Positions 16,939 to 24,857 of a DNA stretch of 64,000 nt are shown in pieces. The translations under genes were made by a program, and so were the position numbers. The notes under the pieces were generated by a model. That model saw only the letters and a list, made by a program, of their open reading frames with translations. It ran no database searches and was not told the origin of the DNA. Where the stretch lies: assembly GCA_965214305.1 (NCBI GenBank), contig OZ243949.1:2046001-2110000 (forward strand), read 5' to 3'. How positions within the stretch are numbered: the stretch's first letter is position 1; each line of letters begins with the position of its first letter. The DNA comes from Azophilus sp965214305. GTDB taxonomy: Bacteria > Pseudomonadota > Gammaproteobacteria > Pseudomonadales > Azotimanducaceae.

Positions 16939-17351
16939 TTCTTCTCGACACGAACCTGGTCTCCGAAACCATGAAACCGGCGCCGAACCCAGGTGTTATG
17001 GAGTGGCTGAATCAACAGGATCTGGAGTCACTCTGGCTGCCGGTGATCGTGGTCATGGAACTCCGATTCGGCGCGGCGCTGCTGGCATCGGGCTCGCGGC
17101 GCCAAAAACTTGAAAAAGGCATCGATGAAGCCGTGGAACGGGTGTTCAAGGGGCGGATCAAACCACTCGACGAACCGGCGGCGCGGGTTTTCGCAGTCCG
17201 GGCGGCGGCGGCCCGGCGCGATGGCCGCCAAATCGGTTTTGCCGACGCGGCGATCGCCGCAATCGCTATCCATTCCGGCTTCCGCATTGCCACCCGGGAC
17301 ACGGCCCCGTTCCTGGACATGGGCGCCGAAGTGATCAACCCTTGGCGTTGA
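16935..17351 (+). CDS. FitB-type PIN-domain toxin
   Basis: 138-residue PIN ribonuclease with GTG start. Acidic ligands lie in ILLDTNLVSE (Asp), VIVVMELRFG (Glu), GRQIGFADAAIA (Asp) and IATRDTAPF (Asp), the complete FitB/VapC set. As a toxin it would cleave RNA unless bound by the upstream ribbon-helix-helix partner, and the complex would repress its own promoter. It looks intact. It may stabilise the lasso island, since it lies inside a duplicated and otherwise unstable segment. Confidence 0.9.
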   Translation: MILLDTNLVSETMKPAPNPGVMEWLNQQDLESLWLPVIVVMELRFGAALLASGSRRQKLEKGIDEAVERVFKGRIKPLDEPAARVFAVRAAAARRDGRQIGFADAAIAAIAIHSGFRIATRDTAPFLDMGAEVINPWR

Positions 17352-17427
17352 CCCGGCGGGGGAGCGAACCAAATCCAAATGCGGGATGAGGGCGGGAGTC
17401 GAGCAGGAGCGTGCTATGCACCAAACC

Positions 17428-18198
17428 CGGACTTGCGGCGCTTGAGGAGGAAGGCATCGCCAAACGCCATGTGCTGGTGTGCTTGGAGCCTGTGCGCCGC
17501 CTCGTTGACGGCATCGAGGTGATGCCCTGGGAAGCCTTTCTGGATGCGCTGTGGCTGGGGCGGCTGGCGTAGCAGGCAATTCATCCTCCCGCTGGCCTCC
17601 CCAAGTGCCCCGTCATTCTCTGTTATCATGGAAAACAATCCTTATGTCGACGGAAAGGATGAGTCCAATGAAAAATCAAGCGCCCGATAGGGAATCGCAA
17701 CTTACCCCCCCCCCCCCCCCGATCCAACATCGTAAAGACGATCCGGCTCTTCCCGAAAAACGGCCTTGGCGCGCTCCCGCCATCACCGAAATGACGATCG
17801 GATCTTCCACGATGAATGGGCTCCCTCTGGGGACCCCGCCGGGTGAGTGTTGTGCCTACCCTGAATTTCGTAGTAGTGCTTATTCAGCTAGCTAGCGGTC
17901 GGGACACAAGACACAAGGTTTCCGGGGGCTAGGCCCGAAGCCGCAACGGGCAAAGCGAATCCGCCACGGGCGATGCTGCGATGATCGTCACCGACCACTT
18001 CGTCTTCATCCATGTTTCCCGAACCGGCGGCACCTTCCTCAACAACCTGATCCTGGGGGAATTCCCGGGCGCGCGCATGATTCAGTACCACGGGCGCCTC
18101 GAAGACCTGCCGACCGCCCACTCGCGCCTGCCCGTCATCGGGTTCGTTCGCAATCCCTGGGACTGGTATCTGTCCATGCACCAGGACTACCGCCGCAA
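17428..18198 (+). repeat. Tandem duplication, right copy
   Basis: It repeats 15797-16561: the last codons of the DUF4143 gene (without the rest of that gene), the precursor with its leader region, and the start of the sulfotransferase, which is complete here. Near identity in non-coding bases shows the event is recent. Confidence 0.9.
17668..17895 (+). CDS. Lasso-type precursor peptide, copy 2 (atypical core)
   Basis: 75 residues, identical to copy 1 apart from two extra Pro residues from a longer C tract (16 C, 17705-17720). The length change of six keeps the frame, showing that the tract varies while function is retained. The leader and core are otherwise as in copy 1: Thr at -2, predicted first residue Asn, no acid at ring positions 7-9, a Cys-Cys pair. 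The intact sulfotransferase begins 86 bp downstream on the same strand, so the two are likely co-transcribed and the peptide is a candidate substrate. Confidence 0.65.
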   Translation: MKNQAPDRESQLTPPPPPIQHRKDDPALPEKRPWRAPAITEMTIGSSTMNGLPLGTPPGECCAYPEFRSSAYSAS

Positions 18199-18775
18199 GC
18201 GGCAATACGTCTTTCAGGTTCTCTCCGAGCAGGGCGCGCTGGACTTCGAGCGCACGGTCGCGCGGTTTCTCAATCTCGGGGACGGCAGCGGCGAGAGCCG
18301 CGCGCTGCTGCGCCGCCTGGCGGCGGCAGCGCCCAAAACGACGGCCGCGAGGGGGCCGGGGCGCAGGCAGGGGCCCGGACTCATGTCGGAGGACTTCTCC
18401 CGCTATCCCGACGGCGCCGGCTACTACGGCTGGCTGTTCGACCTGATGTTCCGTCCCCGCTCCGCCAAGGCGGAAACAACCCCAGTCCCACATGTGCCTG
18501 AACCCGCACACCCCAAGCAGGAGCGGAGGATTCTTTACGGCCGGTTCGAGAATCTCCGCGAGGAGGCGCTGCTGCTGTTCGAGGAAACCGGGGCGCCGAT
18601 CACCAAAAACATCGCCGCCTACCTCAAACTGGAACCCCCCGCGAACGCCTCCCCGCGCGGCAAGGGGTTCACGGGCCGCTACAGCAACGAGCTGCGGGAG
18701 CTGGTCGCTCTGAGGGAGCGCAAGCTCATCGCGGAATTCGGCTACGATTTCGCCGATTCCCGCCGGAATTCATAG
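17981..18775 (+). CDS. Sulfotransferase-like protein following precursor copy 2
   Basis: 264 residues. The PAPS loop is FIHVSRTGGTFLNNLIL (about 9-25), and VIGFVRNPWDWYLSMHQDY supplies the 3'-phosphate Arg region, as in the sulfotransferase family 2 fold. A Gln/Arg-rich insertion (about 120-135) and a C-terminal helix-rich part (RYSNELRELVALRERKLI) follow; the last is typical of Stf-like enzymes. It follows the precursor directly, so modification of a Tyr, Ser or Thr in the precursor is a reasonable inference. Activity on sugars of the neighbouring polysaccharide cannot be excluded. Confidence 0.8.
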   Translation: MIVTDHFVFIHVSRTGGTFLNNLILGEFPGARMIQYHGRLEDLPTAHSRLPVIGFVRNPWDWYLSMHQDYRRKRQYVFQVLSEQGALDFERTVARFLNLGDGSGESRALLRRLAAAAPKTTAARGPGRRQGPGLMSEDFSRYPDGAGYYGWLFDLMFRPRSAKAETTPVPHVPEPAHPKQERRILYGRFENLREEALLLFEETGAPITKNIAAYLKLEPPANASPRGKGFTGRYSNELRELVALRERKLIAEFGYDFADSRRNS

Positions 18776-18818
18776 CCGCCCGGCGGCGGATGCCATCGCT
18801 GTTCGCGGACTACGCGGG

Positions 18819-20123
18819 TCAGGCCCAAAGCGCATCAATCGGCAGCGCGCGGATGCGATTGCCAAACGGCACCGAGGCAGTGCCGGCGTAGAGGATGATG
18901 CCGCATGCAAACTGGTTGCCCGCAAGCCCGGCTAACGTGCGCAGCCCCCGCGCCGCGTTCGGGCGCAGGCTGGCGCCAGCCTTGACCTCGATGCCGACGA
19001 TATCGCCAGCGGAGCTTTCCAGCACCAAGTCCACCTCGATGCCCGAGTGGGTGCGGAAGTGGTGCAGGCGGCACTGTTTTGCAGACCATCCCAGCTGCTT
19101 GCCAAGCTCCGCCGCGACCAGGTTCTCCAGCGCCGGACCGAAGAGGGTCGGGTTGGCGTCGAGGCGGTCAGGATCAGTGGCGAGCAGATGCGCCAGCAAG
19201 CCAGGGTCGTTGAAGATGAGTTTCGGCGCCTTGACCAGCCGCTTGCCGATGTTCGCCGTCCAAGCGGGCAGGAAGCGGATCAGGAAGGTGGCCTCGAACA
19301 GCGCGACATAGCGTTTCAGGCTGGTTTGCGGAATGCTGAGCGAGCGCGACAGATCGGCGAAGTTGACGGGCTGGGAGGCTCGGCTGGCGAGCATCGCGAG
19401 CAGACGCGACAGTTCCGGGCCGCGCACGATGCTGGCAAGGTCACGGATGTCGCGTTGGGTGATCCCCTCGACATAGGCATCAAACCAAGCGTGGCGGCGG
19501 CGGGCTTTGCGGGCCACCGCCTCTGGAAAGCCGCCTGCGCAAAGCCGCGTGGCCAGCAACTGCCGGGGCGTTTCGGGTTCGAGGCTAACCTGCGGAGGCG
19601 GCCCGCTGGGATGCTGGGCGCCGATGGCGGACAGGTCTGCTGCAAACGCGCGCTCGACAAAGGTCTCGCGCACGCCAGCCATTTCACCCTGCGACAGAGG
19701 CCACAACGTGTGCGTTTCCATCCTTCCCACCAATGCCTCGGCAAACGGCGCCCAAAGCGGCCCGCCTGCTGAGCCGGTGAGCAGAAACCGCCCCGGTCGG
19801 CGGTCGGCATCCACCGCCGCCTTCAGCGCGAGCGCGAGTTCCGGCGCGCGCTGAACCTCATCAATGGTGGTCGGCCCCGGCAATCCGGCCAGAAACCCGA
19901 CGGGGTCGGCCTGCGCGGCAGCGCGGGTGGCATCGTCGTCGAGAGTGACATAGGCTCTCGGCGGCGAGCCGTTTGCCAAGTGCTGGGCGAGCGTGGTTTT
20001 CCCGGTCTGACGCGGCCCGCGCAGACAGACGACCGGGGTATCCGTCAACGCCTCGCGAACCGCGTCGGCGATGTGGCGTTCAAACAACCGAGCCGGAGTG
20101 TTGGGGGATTGACGAGCTGGCAT
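18819..20123 (-). CDS. AAA ATPase with DUF4143 domain, copy 2 (divergent)
   Basis: 434 residues. Walker A is LRGPRQTGKTTLAQHLA (about 35-50), Walker B is GPTTIDEVQRAPELAL and the sensor is RFLLTGSAGG. The C-terminal nuclease-like fold has SGIEVDLVLES and VGIEVKAGASL. The length is normal for the family. It is only distantly similar to the 14.8 kb copy, so it is not part of the recent duplication. It diverges from the lasso cyclase gene, with a long palindrome between them. Confidence 0.9.
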   Translation of the reverse strand: MPARQSPNTPARLFERHIADAVREALTDTPVVCLRGPRQTGKTTLAQHLANGSPPRAYVTLDDDATRAAAQADPVGFLAGLPGPTTIDEVQRAPELALALKAAVDADRRPGRFLLTGSAGGPLWAPFAEALVGRMETHTLWPLSQGEMAGVRETFVERAFAADLSAIGAQHPSGPPPQVSLEPETPRQLLATRLCAGGFPEAVARKARRRHAWFDAYVEGITQRDIRDLASIVRGPELSRLLAMLASRASQPVNFADLSRSLSIPQTSLKRYVALFEATFLIRFLPAWTANIGKRLVKAPKLIFNDPGLLAHLLATDPDRLDANPTLFGPALENLVAAELGKQLGWSAKQCRLHHFRTHSGIEVDLVLESSAGDIVGIEVKAGASLRPNAARGLRTLAGLAGNQFACGIILYAGTASVPFGNRIRALPIDALWA

Positions 20124-20173
20124 GGTGGCAATCTGATCTGACGATACGGCCTAACAAGGCACAGATGATACCG

Positions 20174-20222
20174 ATCAATGGATGAAAATCAACCAAGCCT
20201 TGGTTGATTTTCATCCATTGAT
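20174..20222. promoter_or_regulatory. 49-bp near-perfect palindrome between divergent genes
   Basis: Arms of 24 bp (ATCAATGGATGAAAATCAAC at the left edge, continuing with CAAG) surround a single C. It lies 51 bp before the DUF4143 gene start and 196 bp before the cyclase start. There is no T run, so an operator or cruciform site is more likely than a terminator. Its unusual perfection suggests selection or recent origin. Confidence 0.6.
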
Positions 20223-20417
20223 GCGGGTTGAGATTTAGCCGTCAAATCCCGATAGGGGGAGAGCGCAATTGTGGTTCGGGTCGCCCTTGCAGGTGCGGCC
20301 TCTACTGCGGGGCAAGGCTGGCATTTGCTTGGCATGCTGGCGGGGCTGCTCCAACAACTGGCACAATAACGGGTGCCCGGTTTCGATGAGAAGCGGGATG
20401 AAAATAGGAGTCGAGCA

Positions 20418-22313
20418 TTGGCGCGGACAATTTGCGGGGTATGCCACCGGGGCGCAGCGGGCGATGCCGCGAACCCGGATCCGAACCGGGACCCTATCGG
20501 CGCGATGCTAGCCGAATTGCCGGGACTAGGGCGCGCGGGGCGGATCAACGGGGGCGCCGTCTCCTTCGGATACCGGGCGCTGCGGGCCGATGCCGGGGAA
20601 CAAGGGCAAGAAGACGCTTGGCAAGCCCGATGCTCCGACCGGGGCTTGATCGCCGTGGCCGACGCGCGGCTGGACAACCGCGCCGAACTCGCCAGCGCCC
20701 TCGGCCTCGGCGCTGCGGAAAGCATCGGCGCAACCGATTGCGGGCTGATCCTGCGGGCCTACGGGCGCTGGGGCGAGAACTGCCCCCTACAGCTGCACGG
20801 CGACTACGCCTTCGCGGTTTGGGATCCCGCAAAGCGCCTGCTGTTCTGCGCCCGCGATGCGCTGGGCGCCCGTCCGTTCTATTACGCCTTGGCGGGCGGC
20901 GGGCGCTTCGTCTTCGCCAGCGACATTGCAGCGGCGCTCGCCGCGTCCGGCGTGGAGGATGATCTGGACGAGGCCCATGCCGTCATTAACCTCATGGGCA
21001 ATACGCCGGATACGAACAGCACCTTCTTCCGCGCCGTGCGCAGCCTGCCGCCCGGCCACAGCATCGCCGCCAACGGGCGAGGCGAGCGCTTGCGGCGCTG
21101 GTGGCGCCCGGAGGACGCGCCCGCCGCGGGCCGCGGGTCGAACCAGGACTACCAGCGGGAATTCCTCGACCACTACCGCCGCGCCGTGCGCGACCGGCTG
21201 CAAGGCGCCGGGCCGGTCGGCGCGCATCTGAGCGGCGGGCTGGACTCGTCGAGCGTGGCCGTGCTGGCGGCCCGCGAGCTGCGGCCTTCGGCCCGGCGGC
21301 TGCACGCGCTGTGCTGGCATCCGCCGCCAAACGATTCCCAGCCCGAGAACGAGGCTTCCGAATACCGCCTGATCGAATCGGTTTGCGCGCAGGAGGGCCT
21401 CCATCCGCGCTACCACTCCGTTTCGGTGGAGCACACATTGGCAAGGCTCGGCCTCGACGGCGCCCGGGTGGCCGACCACCAAGGCGTGCTGATGCACGAG
21501 GCGCTGGTGCAGCGCAGCGCCGCCGAATTGGATGTGCGCGTGATCCTTTCCGGCTGGGGCGGCGATGAAATCGCTTCCTCAAGCGGCGCGGACTACTACC
21601 CCATGCTGTTGCGGGGCGGGCGGTGGCGCCAGCTGCTAAGGGAAGCGCGGCGACGGCAGAGGAGCTGGCGCTTCCTGGCGCACCAAGCGGTTCTGCCGCT
21701 GGTGCATCCCCGTGCCTCGAATACGGTTTCCGCGCTGCTCAAGGGGCAAAGGCCCCGCATGCTGCGGCCATCCTTCGTTCATCCGGCCTTGGCCCGCAAG
21801 CATCGGCGCCCGCCGCAGGGCAGGCTCGCCGCCCGGCCGGTCAGCGTCCGGCAGACGCAACTGGTACGGCTGGGGAGCGGACATCTCGAGCAGCGCATCC
21901 AGGACTGGGCGGCGAGCGGCGCCCGAACGGGCATCGAGTACCGCTATCCGCTGCTCGACCGGCGCCTGATTGAATTCGTCCTTGGATTGCCGCCCGAGCA
22001 GTTCCGCTACGGCCGCAGTTCGCGCTGGTTTTTCCGGCAGTCCCTGAAATCCGTGCTGCCCCCATGCGTTGCGGAGCATACCGACAAGACGGACCCGGCG
22101 CGCCACCGCCCCTGCTTCGATAGCTTGAGCGAGGCGCTGCCCTTGATTGCCGGACGGCTCGCCGCCCGCTCCGACACGCCGGCCCGCGCCCGCTACCTCG
22201 ACATGGCGAGGCTGCGCGCCTACCTTGAAGCCAGTGCCGGGCTGCCCGACGACCGCAGGCAACCCGGAAAAATCGTACGCGCCCTGAGCTTCCTCGACTG
22301 GCAGACGGACTGA
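20418..22313 (+). CDS. Lasso-peptide cyclase (asparagine-synthetase-like)
   Basis: 631 residues from TTG 20418, chosen because AGGAG lies 7 bp before it and because the relic at 24579 has the same TTG-start layout. The N-terminal amidotransferase-like domain begins near TICGVCHRG. It carries DARLDNRAELASALG and LHGDYAFAVWDPAKRLLFCARD, as in AsnB. The ATP-pyrophosphatase domain has SGGLDSSSVAVLAAREL and SGWGGDEIASS, which adenylate the side-chain acid so that it can be attacked by the core N-terminus. Such proteins close the macrolactam of lasso peptides. The precursor with a canonical core follows 121 bp downstream on the same strand. Confidence 0.9.
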   Translation: MARTICGVCHRGAAGDAANPDPNRDPIGAMLAELPGLGRAGRINGGAVSFGYRALRADAGEQGQEDAWQARCSDRGLIAVADARLDNRAELASALGLGAAESIGATDCGLILRAYGRWGENCPLQLHGDYAFAVWDPAKRLLFCARDALGARPFYYALAGGGRFVFASDIAAALAASGVEDDLDEAHAVINLMGNTPDTNSTFFRAVRSLPPGHSIAANGRGERLRRWWRPEDAPAAGRGSNQDYQREFLDHYRRAVRDRLQGAGPVGAHLSGGLDSSSVAVLAARELRPSARRLHALCWHPPPNDSQPENEASEYRLIESVCAQEGLHPRYHSVSVEHTLARLGLDGARVADHQGVLMHEALVQRSAAELDVRVILSGWGGDEIASSSGADYYPMLLRGGRWRQLLREARRRQRSWRFLAHQAVLPLVHPRASNTVSALLKGQRPRMLRPSFVHPALARKHRRPPQGRLAARPVSVRQTQLVRLGSGHLEQRIQDWAASGARTGIEYRYPLLDRRLIEFVLGLPPEQFRYGRSSRWFFRQSLKSVLPPCVAEHTDKTDPARHRPCFDSLSEALPLIAGRLAARSDTPARARYLDMARLRAYLEASAGLPDDRRQPGKIVRALSFLDWQTD

Positions 22314-22386
22314 CGCCGCCGCTTGCGGGGTTTTCTTGTGCCGTTCCAAACGCGTTGCCCAAGAGTCAGCAAATGCGGAACTCTGC

Positions 22387-22392
22387 TATGAT
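22387..22392 (+). promoter_or_regulatory. Probable -10 element of precursor 3
   Basis: TATGAT in CTCTGCTATGATAGG, 42 bp before the ATG. It matches the context of the precursor 1 and 2 element (CTCTGTTATCATGG), which supports an own promoter for the precursor apart from the cyclase gene. Confidence 0.4.
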
Positions 22393-22434
22393 AGGGGAAC
22401 TGACCCATCCGTCTCTCCGAAGAAGGAATACCCA

Positions 22435-22641
22435 ATGAAGCGCCAGTCGACCGCGAATCGCAACTTAGCTACCCCCCCCCCCCCCCCCCCCCGATCCAAT
22501 CATCGTAAAGACGATCCGGCTCTTCCCGAAAAACGGCCTTGGTCCACTCCCGCCATCACCGAAATGACGATCGAATCATTCACTATGAGCGGGAGAGGTA
22601 CCTATCCTGAAGAGACGGTGAACTATCTGCCTCGCTCCTGA
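22435..22641 (+). CDS. Lasso precursor peptide 3 (canonical core)
   Basis: 68 residues; GAAGAAGGAA precedes the ATG. The leader contains six Pro from a run of 21 C (22472-22492), then HRKDDPALPEKRPW and PWSTPAITEMTIESFTM. The core is predicted to begin at Ser52 (SGRGTYPEETVNYLPRS, 17 residues). Thr lies at -2, and Glu8 or Glu9 can form an 8- or 9-residue macrolactam with Ser1. This resembles the paeninodin-type layout, where the leader also ends in Thr-Met. Compared with copies 1 and 2, an extra T after the C tract (22499) is compensated by a tract length that differs modulo 3, so the frame is kept. Ser at the C-terminus would suit HprK-type phosphorylation. Confidence 0.8.
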   Translation: MKRQSTANRNLATPPPPPPRSNHRKDDPALPEKRPWSTPAITEMTIESFTMSGRGTYPEETVNYLPRS

Positions 22642-22739
22642 TCCTATTAGCTAGCAACTAGGGCGGCATCAAGCCGCAGATCAAACAAAGGATGATGCTT
22701 TAGTCGGCTCACGCGAGCGAACGCAGGCTGTGGCGCGAT

Positions 22740-23648
22740 CTAAACGGAACCGTCGGCGAGATGGCATTCGATGCGGCGGGCCAAAGCGCGGGGCTTGATG
22801 CCCTCGGCGGGCCGGATCACATGCGTCACCGGAAATTTCCCGGAGATGCTCGCCAAGATGTTGAAGTATGCCTCGACAAGCCCCAATCCATGGACGTACC
22901 CGGGGCGGTGGATGAAACGCGTCAAGGTTCGGAAGGCTTCGGCGGATCTCGTTTTCTCCAGTTCGAGCGCTTCGGCGGTCCTTCTTTTGAGCACATAGGC
23001 GGCACGGACAATCTGCGGCTTGCGGGCGAACCTCTCCGCCTGCAGCAGATGCTTGTCCGTGCCGTGCCGCGTCAGGCCGTCGATGCCGTTGGGCAGAGTG
23101 GCGACCTGTTCCAAGGCATCGGCCTTCAGGCGCAGATTCGGATAGCCGGGCGCGACGCGGGGCGGCGAACCCACAGCGGCGCTCAGTGCGGCCACATCGT
23201 CGGTGAGCATATTGAAGCCCCGAGCCATCAACGCTGCGGCGAGCGTCGATTTGCCGGCGCCGGAGTCGCCCATGATAAGAACGGCGCCGTCCTGTTCCGT
23301 CCATACCGCGCTGGCGTGGAGCGGCAGCAATCCGCGCTGCATCAGCAGGGCGGTCCAGACGGAACTCGCAAAGTGGAACCGCTCGCGCCCGCCGTCCAGG
23401 AGATGCACCGTGATTTCGCGGCCGTCCGTCACGCGGCAGCGGAACGCATCTCCGAAGCGCAGCAGGAAGTCGCCGGGCGCCGCCTGCCAATAACGCCGGG
23501 AGCGGCTGGGTTGGGGCAGCGCCTCCGGCACCGCGCCCAGGCGAACGACGGCATCCGGCTCGCCAGGCCCGGCGGGGGCGAATAGCGGCAGCGCCAACTC
23601 GGAACGAATGAGCAGCCCGTACGTGGCGAACCAGCCGCCGCCCTTCAT
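22740..23648 (-). CDS. HPr-kinase-like protein of the lasso cluster, copy 2
   Basis: 302 residues. The P-loop MGDSGAGKSTLAAALMAR (about 121-138) is followed by FNMLTDDVAALS, as in HprK-like enzymes. The N-terminal half is beta-rich. In known lasso clusters such a kinase phosphorylates the precursor's last Ser. It overlaps the beta-hydroxylase gene by 4 bp (ATGA) and ends facing the precursor gene, within 100 bp of it. It is distinct from the HprK-like gene at 11.6 kb, so two kinases may act on different precursors. Confidence 0.85.
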   Translation of the reverse strand: MKGGGWFATYGLLIRSELALPLFAPAGPGEPDAVVRLGAVPEALPQPSRSRRYWQAAPGDFLLRFGDAFRCRVTDGREITVHLLDGGRERFHFASSVWTALLMQRGLLPLHASAVWTEQDGAVLIMGDSGAGKSTLAAALMARGFNMLTDDVAALSAAVGSPPRVAPGYPNLRLKADALEQVATLPNGIDGLTRHGTDKHLLQAERFARKPQIVRAAYVLKRRTAEALELEKTRSAEAFRTLTRFIHRPGYVHGLGLVEAYFNILASISGKFPVTHVIRPAEGIKPRALARRIECHLADGSV

Positions 23649-24250
23649 CCGCCGCCCTGCGGGAATCCGTCGAACACCTCGAAGATGAAATGCACCCGGT
23701 CGCGGTCGCCGGCGTTGAAGGCGCTGTGCGACATAAGGTTGTTGATCTCGTAGGCGTGCCCTTGGCGCAGATGGCGCTCGATGCCGTCCACCTCGATAAC
23801 GGCGGCGGCTTCGGTGCGAACCGGAACGTGGATCTTGTGCGTTTGGCAGGCGGCGCTGTAGCCGTCGGTGTGGACATCAATGCGGTGGCCAGCGGCGAGC
23901 CGGGCGAACATCGCCTTGGGAAAGACCGGTTCGGAGAAGCCGTAGGCAGCGCTCGCCTCGGCCATTACCGGCAGCAGCGAACCGCTCCAGATGCGCCAGG
24001 CCGGGCGCGAGCGGAAAACGCGGACGTCCCGGAAACTGCTAAAGCGGAAAATCATATGGCGGGTGTGATGGAAGCAGCTGAACTTGTTCGGCTTGCTTTC
24101 GTCCTCGGCGCGCCAGACGTTATCAGTCAGGCGCGAGAGAATGGCTTCGAGGGGGGCGATATCCACGGGGCCGAGCAGGCGCACGCCTTCCTTCGGCTTG
24201 CGGACGCGTGGCGGATTAGGGCCGGCGGAAACCGGCTCACTCCGCTTCAT
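23645..24250 (-). CDS. Aspartyl/asparaginyl beta-hydroxylase-like protein
   Basis: 201 residues from ATG 24250. The motif AGHRIDVHTDGYSAAC and, later, MSHSAFNAGDRDRVHFIFEVF contain the His and Arg residues expected of the AspH/BoxA iron and 2-oxoglutarate fold (PF05118). It would hydroxylate the beta-carbon of Asp or Asn in a peptide. It overlaps the PqqD-like gene by 14 bp upstream and the HprK-like gene by 4 bp downstream, so it is firmly in the lasso operon. Precursors 1 and 2 contain Asn at the first core position; precursor 3 has Asn12. Confidence 0.85.
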   Translation of the reverse strand: MKRSEPVSAGPNPPRVRKPKEGVRLLGPVDIAPLEAILSRLTDNVWRAEDESKPNKFSCFHHTRHMIFRFSSFRDVRVFRSRPAWRIWSGSLLPVMAEASAAYGFSEPVFPKAMFARLAAGHRIDVHTDGYSAACQTHKIHVPVRTEAAAVIEVDGIERHLRQGHAYEINNLMSHSAFNAGDRDRVHFIFEVFDGFPQGGG

Positions 24251-24530
24251 CGCCAGCCTCGGCGACGAGCCCGCGCTTGGCAAGCTCGCTCATAAATTGG
24301 TGGATATCCTCAAGGAGGGCTTCGCCGCCAACGTCGAACTCGACCGCCAGCGCGTCCCGCAACTGCGCCAAGGTGGGCTTATCCTCAAGCAGCGTCCAGA
24401 TGCGGCTGCCCACGGAGTCGAGTTCGTAGTAGCGCCCAGCTTTGGCATCGAGCATCACCACATCGCCGTCGAGTTCGGTGAACACGACCGCTTCGTTGCG
24501 CGCAAGAGGGGCGGAGTCCGAAAAGTTCAT
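24237..24530 (-). CDS. PqqD-like leader-recognition protein (lasso B1)
   Basis: 97 residues from ATG 24530. VVFTELDGDVVMLDAKAGRYY, then ELDSVGSRIWTLLEDKPTL and AELRDALAVEFDV-like helices, form the PqqD/RRE winged-helix fold. In lasso systems this B1 protein binds the leader and delivers it to the peptidase. It is the first gene of a leftward operon with the hydroxylase and kinase, and it diverges from the peptidase gene. A cyclase relic lies just upstream on the other strand. Confidence 0.9.
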   Translation of the reverse strand: MNFSDSAPLARNEAVVFTELDGDVVMLDAKAGRYYELDSVGSRIWTLLEDKPTLAQLRDALAVEFDVGGEALLEDIHQFMSELAKRGLVAEAGDEAE

Positions 24531-24578
24531 GTAGGTTATTGTATCCGAAAGACGGGAAGCGAAAACAGGGGCAACGCA

Positions 24579-24719
24579 TTGGCAGGCGGAATTTGCGGGA
24601 TGCACCGGCGGGGCGCGCAAGGCACAGCCGCCAATCCGGATACCGTCGTCGCGCAACGGGTTTATGGTTTGGGCGCGGGCACCAGCCGAGCTCGGTTCTG
24701 GCGCGCGTCGAGCCACTGA
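24579..24719 (+). pseudogene. Relic of a second lasso cyclase (N-terminus only)
   Basis: TTG 24579 starts MAGGICGMHRRGAQGTAANPD, matching the cyclase start at 20418 (ARTICGVCHRG...AANPD) in sequence and in the spacing of an upstream G-rich ribosome-binding site. After about 22 residues similarity ends and the frame stops at 24719. The rest of the gene is gone. This suggests that the cyclase was once next to the B1 and B2 genes, or that two clusters were fused. Confidence 0.75.
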
Positions 24720-24857
24720 CGAGGCGGGCGGGGTCGCCTTGCACGAATTGGCCGTTGCCGAAAAACAATGGTCAAGTAGAATAACCCGATTCTGAACTCC
24801 TTACAGGGGCTTTGCGCCGCTGCGGCGGTTTGCCAACCAGCGGTGGCGTCGAGGGCG

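Noticed and set aside
24084..24578. Upstream part of the plus-strand frame that ends at 24719
   Set aside because: It is antisense to the PqqD and hydroxylase genes; only the last 46 codons, from TTG 24579, resemble a cyclase.
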